5,851 nucleotides of DNA from Rhodanobacter sp. (GTDB lineage Bacteria; Pseudomonadota; Gammaproteobacteria; Xanthomonadales; Rhodanobacteraceae): contig JAPHUU010000389.1 in NCBI GenBank assembly GCA_026193555.1, forward strand, positions 1 through 5,851, given 5' to 3'. Position 1 is the first letter of the stretch. Each line of letters begins with the position of its first letter. The notes beneath the pieces are model-generated. The model searched no databases. It was not told the origin of the DNA and worked only from the letters and a program-made list of their open reading frames with translations. The position numbers were made by a program, and so were the translations under genes. This document shows positions 1 through 5,851 of the stretch, piece by piece.

Positions 1-19
1 ACCACTCAACGAGCCCACT

Positions 20-26
20 AAGGAGG
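20..26 (+). promoter_or_regulatory. Strong Shine-Dalgarno of the first operon gene
   Basis: The sequence AAGGAGG, a near-complete match to the 16S rRNA anti-SD, ends 6 nt before the ATG at 33. It fixes that start and suggests that the first gene, and the downstream genes coupled to it, can be translated efficiently once transcribed. Only 19 bases lie upstream in the window, so the promoter and any GntR operator cannot be seen. Confidence 0.85.
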
Positions 27-32
27 CCTGTC

Positions 33-374
33 ATGAAAACCCAGAAACTGCTCACCAGCATCGCCGCCATCCTGCTCACCGCCGCCAACCTCAGTGTCGT
101 CAACTACAACGTCGAGACACGCCCGGCGCCGGCCCCGAAGAGCCACGGTGAGGAAGCCACCCTGCTCGCGCCGATCAACGTTGTGCCGAGCGCGGAAGAC
201 ATGCGTGACGCCGCCCTGCTGGGCGACGACGAGGACGCCGGCGTCGCCTCGCTGATGTCCACCGCAGACATCGGCGCATCCCGCAACTCGCTGCAATTCA
301 GCGTGATCGGGTCGCAGCTGGCCATGCCCTACTATTCGTTCGGCAATCAGTTCGGCCGCATCAGCAAGGAATGA
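33..374 (+). CDS. Small secreted or membrane-anchored protein of unknown function, first gene of a GntR/ABC operon
   Basis: I do not recognise this 113-residue protein. It begins with a basic MKTQK stretch followed by a hydrophobic segment at about residues 6-23, which looks like a signal peptide or N-terminal anchor. No clear AXA cleavage site follows and there is no lipobox cysteine, so an uncleaved anchor is possible. Next comes a Pro/Ala-rich linker (PAPAPK, about residues 32-37), then an acidic middle with GDDEDAG near residues 64-70. The C-terminal part, about residues 83-113, carries aromatic and polar residues including MPYYSFGNQFGR. The protein has no cysteine. Codon third positions are mostly G or C, the start has a strong SD, and the stop overlaps the next ATG, all of which support a real gene. 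It is probably an envelope protein working with, or reporting to, the transporter encoded downstream. That role is inference from position only. Confidence 0.75.
   Translation: MKTQKLLTSIAAILLTAANLSVVNYNVETRPAPAPKSHGEEATLLAPINVVPSAEDMRDAALLGDDEDAGVASLMSTADIGASRNSLQFSVIGSQLAMPYYSFGNQFGRISKE
366..370 (+). promoter_or_regulatory. Shine-Dalgarno that decides the GntR start
   Basis: AAGGA lies directly against the ATG at 371 (0 nt spacing) but 6 nt before the ATG at 377. Normal SD spacing therefore favours initiation at 377, although the codon at 371 overlaps the upstream stop in an ATGA. The SD itself lies inside the last codons of the upstream gene, as expected for translational coupling. Confidence 0.6.
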
Positions 375-376
375 AT

Positions 377-766
377 ATGACCATTACCTGGAACGACAGC
401 GTCCCGATCTATCGCCAGCTGCAGCAACGCGTGGTGGCGATGATCCTGGACGGCGCCTTGAACGAGGGCGACCCGCTGCCGTCGGTACGTCAGGTGGCAG
501 CGGAGTACCAGATCAATCCGTTGACCGTCTCCAAGGCGTACCAGGAACTGGTCGACGAGCAACTGGTCGAGAAACGAAGGGGGTTGGGCATGTTCGTCAT
601 CGAGGGCGCCCGCGCGGCGCTGCTGAAATCGGAAAGGGAGCGGTTCCTGCGTGAGGAATGGCCGATGCTGTTCGCACGTCTGCAACGGCTGGGGCTGGAT
701 CTCAAGACGCTGTTGCGCGAGGCCGGCGCAGGGAAAGATCAGGCCAGCAAGGAGGAGCAATCATGA
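377..766 (+). CDS. GntR-family transcriptional regulator, YtrA subfamily
   Basis: This is a 129-residue DNA-binding protein, or 131 residues if the in-frame ATG at 371 is used. The N-terminal winged helix-turn-helix opens with PIYRQL (10-15). The GntR signature follows: LPSVRQVAAEY (34-44), then the likely recognition helix from N47 through TVSKAYQEL (50-58), then the wing KRRGLGMFV (66-74). The remaining ~55 residues form a short, charged, mostly helical tail with no room for a FadR- or UTRA-type effector domain. The short tail is the hallmark of the YtrA subfamily, whose members are typically dimeric repressors of their own ABC-transporter operons. B. subtilis YtrA is the reference case and responds to cell-wall-active antibiotics. 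The ATPase gene follows with a 4-nt overlap, so autoregulation of this operon is the natural inference. The effector is unknown and the operator is not in the window. Confidence 0.92.
   Translation: MTITWNDSVPIYRQLQQRVVAMILDGALNEGDPLPSVRQVAAEYQINPLTVSKAYQELVDEQLVEKRRGLGMFVIEGARAALLKSERERFLREEWPMLFARLQRLGLDLKTLLREAGAGKDQASKEEQS
749..755 (+). promoter_or_regulatory. Shine-Dalgarno of the ABC ATPase gene
   Basis: A full AAGGAGG sits 7 nt before the ATG at 763. It fixes that start against an in-frame upstream ATG at 658, which would add 35 residues overlapping the GntR gene and resembling no ABC ATPase N-terminus. Confidence 0.8.
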
Positions 767-1620
767 GCACGGTGATCACGGCCAGCGGCCTGAGCAAGCA
801 GTACAAGTCGACGCTGGCGCTGGACAATGTCAGCTTCCAGATCCCGGCCGGGCGTATCGTCGGCCTGATCGGCCCCAACGGTGCCGGCAAGACCACCGCG
901 CTGAAGGCGATCCTCGGCCTCACCGATTTCACCGGGGAATTGAATGTGCTGGGCTTCGACCCGCGCAAGCAGCGCGACAAGCTGATGGGCGAGGTGTGCT
1001 TCATTGCCGACGTGGCGGTGCTGCCGCGCTGGATCCGCGTCTCGGAAGTGGTCGATTTCGTCGCCAACGTGCATCCGCGTTTCAATCGCGCCAAATGCGA
1101 GGCGTTCCTGAAACGCACCAAGCTGCAGCCGGGCCAGCGCGTGCGCCAGATGTCCAAGGGCATGATCGTGCAGTTGCATCTGGCCCTGGTGATGGCGATC
1201 GACGCCAAGCTGCTGATCCTGGACGAACCGACGCTTGGCCTGGACATCCTCTATCGCAAGCAGTTCTACCAGAACCTGCTGGAGGACTACTTCGACGAGC
1301 ACAAGACGATCATCGTGACCACCCATCAGGTGGAGGAAGTCGAGCACATCCTCACCGACCTGATGTTCATCCGCGACGGCAAGATCGTGCTGGATGCGGA
1401 CATGGACGCGGTCGGCGAGCGCTTCATCGAAGTGATGGTGAACGCCGACAAGGCCGACACCGCACGTCAATTGAAGCCGCTGGACGAGCGTCAGGTGTTC
1501 GGCAAGAGCATCTTCCTGTTCGACGGCGTGAGCCGCGATGTTCTGGAACAACTGGGCGAAATCCGCCGACCATCCATCAGCGACCTGTTCGTCGCCACCA
1601 TGAAGGGAACCTACGCATGA
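763..1620 (+). CDS. ABC transporter ATP-binding protein with atypical Q-loop and signature motif
   Basis: This 285-residue nucleotide-binding subunit probably powers the permease encoded next. Residues 4-215 form the ATPase core. Walker A is GPNGAGKT (37-44), Walker B is LLILDEP (150-156) with catalytic E155, the D-loop is LGLD (158-161), and the switch histidine is H188. Two motifs depart from the textbook. The Q-loop position carries aspartate in CFIAD (79-83) instead of glutamine, and the LSGGQ signature reads MSKGM (130-134). An SKGM-type signature is, to my knowledge, common in YtrB-like ATPases paired with YtrA regulators, so the site is probably functional. The last ~70 residues form a C-terminal extension with no motif I can name. 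The gene overlaps the regulator upstream and the permease downstream by 4 nt each. The transported substrate cannot be read from the sequence. Confidence 0.93.
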   Translation: MSTVITASGLSKQYKSTLALDNVSFQIPAGRIVGLIGPNGAGKTTALKAILGLTDFTGELNVLGFDPRKQRDKLMGEVCFIADVAVLPRWIRVSEVVDFVANVHPRFNRAKCEAFLKRTKLQPGQRVRQMSKGMIVQLHLALVMAIDAKLLILDEPTLGLDILYRKQFYQNLLEDYFDEHKTIIVTTHQVEEVEHILTDLMFIRDGKIVLDADMDAVGERFIEVMVNADKADTARQLKPLDERQVFGKSIFLFDGVSRDVLEQLGEIRRPSISDLFVATMKGTYA

Positions 1621-2591
1621 AAACCCCTGTATGGAAAACCATGTTCTGGCTCGTGAAGCGCGAGTTCTGGGAACACCGGGGCGGCTTCTTCTGGGCCCCT
1701 GTCATCACCGGCGGCGTGTTTCTGCTGCTGAACATCATGGGCATCATCACCGCCGAGGTACTCGGCGCCAGCCACGGTATCCGGTTCGGTGCCAGCGGCG
1801 GCCTGCAACGAGTGATCGCCGATATGGATGCCGGCGACCTGAGCAAGGTCGGCATGGCCCTCGACGTGGCGATGTACTCGGCGATGGGACTGCTGATCGT
1901 GGTATTGGGCTTCGTCGTGTTCTTCTACTGCCTCGGTGCGCTGTACGACGACCGGCGCGATCGCAGCATCATGTTCTGGAAGTCGCTGCCGATCTCCGAT
2001 GCCAGCACCGTGCTGTCCAAGGTGGTCAGTGCCACCGTGCTTGCACCAGTCATCGCCGTCATCGTGGGTATCGTGGTGGGCATGTTGCAGTTGCTGATCC
2101 TGGCGATCACCCTGTCGTTCCACGGCGTGAATGTGTGGCAGTTGCTGGTGCAGGCGCATCCGTTCCGCGTCATGTTCAACCTGATCGGCTATATCCCGCT
2201 GTATGTGCTTTGGGCGCTGCCCTCGGTGGGCTGGTTGCTGCTCTGCTCGGCCTGGGCACGCAACAAGCCGTTCCTGTGGGCAGTCGCGCTGCCGGTGGCC
2301 ACCGGTCTGCTGATCAGCTGGTTCGGCATCATGGGTCTGTTCAACCTTCCCATGACCTGGTTCTGGGAGAACGTGGTTCAACGCAGCCTGTTCAGCGTCT
2401 TCCCCGGCACCGGCAGCCTGTTCGGCAGCTCGCTGCGGCACAGCACGGGCAATGTCGAAAACCTGAGCTTCATGGACCTGGGTTCCACCTACCATTTGCT
2501 GGCCTCGCCCGATCTGTGGATTGGTGTGCTGGCCGGTGCAGGCCTGCTGGTGGCCGCGATCTGGTTCCGCCGCTGGCGCGACGACAGCTGA
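1617..2591 (+). CDS. ABC-2 type transporter permease
   Basis: This 324-residue integral inner-membrane protein presumably pairs with the ATPase encoded just upstream. Hydrophobic segments at about residues 24-49, 86-109, 136-166, 186-214, 218-242 and 299-317 suggest six transmembrane helices. A cytoplasmic N-terminus is rich in basic residues. The loop after helix 2 contains LYDDRRDRSIMFWKSLPIS (109-127), a conserved motif I associate with ABC-2 permeases of GntR-linked transporters, likely a coupling-helix contact with the ATPase. A long segment of about 55 residues between helices 5 and 6 (243-298) is polar and glycine/serine rich, probably on the periplasmic side. The start ATG overlaps the ATPase stop as ATGA and has an AAGGGA SD 8 nt upstream. 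Only one permease gene is present, so a homodimer is likely. The substrate is unknown; a role in envelope stress or export is inferred from the YtrA-type regulator. Confidence 0.9.
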   Translation: MKTPVWKTMFWLVKREFWEHRGGFFWAPVITGGVFLLLNIMGIITAEVLGASHGIRFGASGGLQRVIADMDAGDLSKVGMALDVAMYSAMGLLIVVLGFVVFFYCLGALYDDRRDRSIMFWKSLPISDASTVLSKVVSATVLAPVIAVIVGIVVGMLQLLILAITLSFHGVNVWQLLVQAHPFRVMFNLIGYIPLYVLWALPSVGWLLLCSAWARNKPFLWAVALPVATGLLISWFGIMGLFNLPMTWFWENVVQRSLFSVFPGTGSLFGSSLRHSTGNVENLSFMDLGSTYHLLASPDLWIGVLAGAGLLVAAIWFRRWRDDS

Positions 2592-2597
2592 GTGATC

Positions 2598-2626
2598 GAC
2601 GGATGGGCCACCGTGGCCCATCCGTC
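2598..2626 (+). terminator. Perfect 13-bp hairpin after the ABC operon
   Basis: The arms GACGGATGGGCCA (2598-2610) and TGGCCCATCCGTC (2614-2626) are exact reverse complements around a 3-nt CCG loop. The hairpin begins 6 nt after the permease stop codon, where an operon terminator is expected. No run of T follows (CTGTCC), so it is not a classical Rho-independent terminator. It may still end transcription weakly or protect the 3' end of the mRNA. Confidence 0.65.
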
Positions 2627-2676
2627 CTGTCCAGCCAGTGCCCTCCCCGTCGCCCTGTCCACTGCATCACAATTTT

Positions 2677-2682
2677 GGAAAG
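2677..2682 (+). promoter_or_regulatory. Shine-Dalgarno that decides the lipoprotein start
   Basis: GGAAAG ends 6 nt before the ATG at 2689. This start places the basic residues and hydrophobic stretch exactly as a lipoprotein signal peptide needs. An in-frame GTG at 2638 would add 17 residues rich in Pro and His and spoil the signal. Confidence 0.6.
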
Positions 2683-2688
2683 CATTTC

Positions 2689-3243
2689 ATGTCACCACGT
2701 CACCTGATCTTTGCCCTGCTTGCCACCACACTGCTGGCCGGCTGCGGCAACAGTTCCGACCTGACCGACTTCGGCAGCACCACGATTGCCCATGGCGCCA
2801 TCACGGTCAGACACGGCGAAACCAGACTGCACGTCAGCGATGCGCCGGACGCCGTGATCGGCGCGGACGGCGGGCTGCACATCAACGGACAAACCGTGCC
2901 CACCAGTCAGCCGCAGCGGGATCTACTGAAGCGCTATTCGGCGGCCGCGACTGCCGTGCGCGAGCACGGCATCGCCACCGGCAAGGCCGGCGCCGCGGTG
3001 GCCGGAGCCGCCCTCAAGGGAGTGGCCGCCAGCATCACCAGCGGCGACAGCAAGCAGATCGAAAAACACGTCGATGCCAAGGCGAAACTGGTGGAACAGG
3101 AGGCGATGAAGATCTGCCTGGACATCGCCGACATCAAGGCGGCGCAGGATGCGCTGGCCGCCCAGCTGCCCGCCTTCAAGCCCTATGCCGGCATCATCGG
3201 CGCCGATGATGCCGAGGATTGCCAAAAGCACGACCACGACTGA
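2689..3243 (+). CDS. Putative outer-membrane lipoprotein, DUF2884/YggN-like
   Basis: The 184-residue product starts with a lipoprotein signal peptide ending in the lipobox L16-A-G-C19. Residue +2 is glycine rather than aspartate, so sorting to the outer membrane is expected. A segment around residues 42-75 reads as a short beta-rich part with IGADGGLHINGQTV, followed by QRDLLKRYSAA, helices, and an Ala/Gly-rich stretch (about 95-114). The C-terminal third holds C143 in KICLDIADIK and C178 close to the end, which could form a disulfide in the periplasm. The layout, DG.L..NG then QR.LL..Y then a helical body with LPAFKPYA near the end, reminds me of DUF2884/YggN-family proteins of gammaproteobacteria, whose function is not known. 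The family assignment is from memory and moderate; the lipoprotein call is firm. The gene is convergent with fumC. I see no convincing promoter between the upstream hairpin and the start. Confidence 0.85.
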   Translation: MSPRHLIFALLATTLLAGCGNSSDLTDFGSTTIAHGAITVRHGETRLHVSDAPDAVIGADGGLHINGQTVPTSQPQRDLLKRYSAAATAVREHGIATGKAGAAVAGAALKGVAASITSGDSKQIEKHVDAKAKLVEQEAMKICLDIADIKAAQDALAAQLPAFKPYAGIIGADDAEDCQKHDHD

Positions 3244-3248
3244 CCCGA

Positions 3249-3277
3249 CCGCCGCCTGCACACCATCCAGGCGGCGG
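3249..3277. terminator. Hairpin between convergent genes, possible bidirectional terminator
   Basis: The arms CCGCCGCCTG (3249-3258) and CAGGCGGCGG (3268-3277) pair perfectly over 10 bp with a 9-nt loop. The element starts 5 nt after the lipoprotein stop and ends 23 nt before the fumC stop codon on the other strand. Neither side has a T-tract, so termination strength is uncertain, but the position between converging stops suits a shared terminator. Confidence 0.6.
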
Positions 3278-3300
3278 CTCGCGCAAATGCCTGATGTCGG

Positions 3301-4689
3301 CTACTTGTCTTTGCCTTGAATGCCGCCGTGGGTCAGCGCCAGCGGATCGAGCAGCTTCTTCAACTCATCCTTCGACAGCCCGGTAGTCTCCAGCGCCACG
3401 TCGAGGATCGGCCTCTTCTCCTTGTAGGCCAGCTTGGCCGTGGCGGCGCCCTTCTCGTAACCGATCACCGGATTCAGCGCGGTGACCAGGATCGGGTTCA
3501 TCGCCAGCACCTGATTGACGCGCGCCTTGTTCACCTTGAAGCCGGCGATCGCCTGGTCGGCCAGCAGGCGCGACACATTGGCCAGGATGCCGATCGACTG
3601 CAACAGGTTGTGCGCGATCAGCGGCAGCATCACGTTGAGCTGGAAGTTGCCGGACTGGCCGGCGATGGTGATCGCCGCGTCGTTGCCGATCACCTGCGCG
3701 GCGACCATCGCGGCCGCCTCGGGAATCACCGGGTTCACCTTGCCCGGCATGATCGACGACCCCGGCTGCAGCGCGGGCAATTCGATCTCGCCCAGACCCG
3801 CCAAGGGACCTGAGTTCATCCAGCGCAGGTCGTTGGCGATCTTCATCAGCGCCACCGCCAGCGTCTTCAGCTGGCCGGACAGTTCCACCGCGGCATCCTG
3901 CGCCGCCATGCCCTCGAAATAGTTCGCCGCCGACTCGAACTTCACCCCGGTCAGCTTCTTCAACTGCGCTGCCACTGCCGGACCGAACGCCGGATCGGCA
4001 TTGATACCGGTACCCACGGCGGTACCGCCCAGCGGCAGCCGGCGCATCCGCTTCAGCGCGTCCTCGATCCGCTCGACGGCCGAACCGATCTGCGCCGACC
4101 AGCCGGACAGCTCCTGCCCGAAGGTGATCGGCATCGCGTCCATCAGGTGGGTGCGGCCGGTCTTGGCGGTGTTTTTCAGTTCGCGTGCGCGCCGGTCGAT
4201 GGTCTTCTTCAGATGCTTCAACGCCGGCAGCAGTTGCTCACTGGTGGTGAGCGTGGCGCTGACATGGATCGCAGTCGGGATCACGTCGTTCGAGCTCTGC
4301 CCGTAATTGACGTGATCGTTCGGATGCACTTTCGTACCCGCCTTCACCGCCAGATGCGCGATCACCTCGTTCGCATTCATGTTGGTGCTGGTGCCCGAAC
4401 CGGTCTGGAAGATGTCGATCGGGAACTGCGCGTCGTGTTCGCCCTCGGCCACCGCCAGCGCCGCCTTGCGGATCGCCGCGGTCTGGTTCTTCTTCAGGTG
4501 CCCCAGCGACAGGTTGACCTCGGCCGCGGCGGCCTTGATCAGGCCCAGCGCGCGGATGAACGGGCGCGGCAGGTGCAGGCCGGAGATCGGGAAATTGTCG
4601 ATCGCGCGCTGGGTCTGGGCGCCGTACAGCGCGTCGGCCGGGACTCTCAGCTCGCCCATGCTGTCGTGCTCGATGCGGAATCCGCTCAT
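3301..4689 (-). CDS. fumC: Class II fumarate hydratase (fumarase C)
   Basis: This 462-residue cytosolic enzyme interconverts fumarate and L-malate in the TCA cycle and needs no iron-sulfur cluster. Its length is close to E. coli FumC (467). Visible superfamily motifs are SGTSTNMNANEV (98-109), HPND (122-125) at the secondary B-site, QSSND (131-135), THLMDAMP (180-187) with catalytic H181, and the mobile signature loop GSSIMPGKVNP (310-320) with the catalytic serine. The glycine in MPGKVNP is typical of fumarases, whereas aspartases usually have alanine there. The N-terminus (RIEHDSMGELRVP) and the VIPEA after the signature loop resemble mycobacterial-type fumarases more than the E. coli form. 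The start has an AAAGGA SD (4698-4703, minus strand) 8 nt upstream. It is transcribed divergently from purB. Aspartate ammonia-lyase is the only serious alternative and is less likely. Confidence 0.95.
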   Translation of the reverse strand: MSGFRIEHDSMGELRVPADALYGAQTQRAIDNFPISGLHLPRPFIRALGLIKAAAAEVNLSLGHLKKNQTAAIRKAALAVAEGEHDAQFPIDIFQTGSGTSTNMNANEVIAHLAVKAGTKVHPNDHVNYGQSSNDVIPTAIHVSATLTTSEQLLPALKHLKKTIDRRARELKNTAKTGRTHLMDAMPITFGQELSGWSAQIGSAVERIEDALKRMRRLPLGGTAVGTGINADPAFGPAVAAQLKKLTGVKFESAANYFEGMAAQDAAVELSGQLKTLAVALMKIANDLRWMNSGPLAGLGEIELPALQPGSSIMPGKVNPVIPEAAAMVAAQVIGNDAAITIAGQSGNFQLNVMLPLIAHNLLQSIGILANVSRLLADQAIAGFKVNKARVNQVLAMNPILVTALNPVIGYEKGAATAKLAYKEKRPILDVALETTGLSKDELKKLLDPLALTHGGIQGKDK

Positions 4690-4718
4690 CGCCGTATCCT
4701 TTGCTGAAACACCAACGG

Positions 4719-4724
4719 ACTATA
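4719..4724 (-). promoter_or_regulatory. Candidate -10 element for fumC
   Basis: Read on the minus strand this is TATAGT, four of six matches to the sigma70 -10 consensus, about 30 nt upstream of the fumC start. The best -35-like hexamer, TTGTCG (4746-4751), lies 21 bp away, longer than the usual 16-18. The call is tentative. Confidence 0.35.
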
Positions 4725-4776
4725 GGCCGTCCCGCGTCAGTGCGGCGACAAGCGCCGTGCCACGCCCGCCGCCATG

Positions 4777-5851
<1,075 letters not shown>

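Noticed and set aside
1..32. YtrA/GntR operator upstream of the first gene
   Set aside because: Only 32 bases are available and they show no inverted repeat. The operator would lie further upstream, outside the window.
739..1551. Minus-strand open frame of 270 codons opposite the ABC ATPase
   Set aside because: It is antisense to a gene with intact Walker motifs, its composition is biased, and it has no plausible start region.
651..2591. A 646-codon reading that would fuse a long N-terminus to the permease
   Set aside because: Upstream of 1617 the frame is out of phase with the ATPase gene and yields Arg/Gly/Ala-rich nonsense. The permease begins at 1617 with its own SD.
1611..2621. Long open frame on the minus strand opposite the permease (336 codons)
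   Set aside because: It is rich in His, Gln and Asp without any recognisable domain, and it mirrors the high-GC3 coding strand of a clear permease.
3316..3813. Plus-strand open frame of 165 codons within fumC
   Set aside because: It is Arg/Gln/His-rich antisense of the conserved fumarase C-terminal region, with no motif.
4743..4757. CGGCG-acaag-CGCCG inverted repeat as an operator
   Set aside because: Five base pairs of GC is expected by chance in DNA of this composition. It is mentioned only as a weak point within the divergent promoter region.

Overview
The window looks like an ordinary chromosomal stretch of a high-GC (roughly 62-65% by eye) gammaproteobacterium. The likely group is the Xanthomonadales, around Rhodanobacteraceae or Xanthomonadaceae (Rhodanobacter, Dyella, Luteibacter or a relative). 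That placement is an inference. It rests on the strong G/C preference at third codon positions, the close match of PurB to the E. coli enzyme, the style of the GntR/ABC operon and the small YggN-like lipoprotein. I see no mobile element, tRNA, rRNA or CRISPR array.

Positions 1-2591 hold a tightly packed plus-strand operon of four genes: a small secreted or membrane-anchored protein I cannot name, a YtrA-subfamily GntR repressor, an ABC ATPase with non-canonical Q-loop and signature motifs, and a six-helix ABC-2 type permease. Every junction contains an ATGA stop/start overlap, so the four are probably translated as a coupled unit. The operon promoter and any operator lie upstream of the window. 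A perfect 13-bp hairpin closes the operon at 2598-2626.

Positions 2689-3243 encode a lipoprotein with a clear lipobox, resembling the DUF2884/YggN family. It faces fumC on the minus strand, and a 10-bp GC-rich hairpin (3249-3277) sits between the converging stop codons.

Positions 3301-5851 hold two divergent central-metabolism genes: fumC (class II fumarase, minus strand, complete) and purB (adenylosuccinate lyase, plus strand, cut by the window end after 346 codons). They share a 123-bp intergenic region. Both enzymes belong to the aspartase/fumarase superfamily, and fumarate links them: PurB releases it and FumC hydrates it to malate.

The part least explained by known biology is the first gene and how it relates to the GntR-controlled transporter. 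By analogy with the Bacillus YtrA operon, the unit may respond to envelope stress or export a compound, but nothing in the window identifies the substrate. The rest is recognisable housekeeping sequence.
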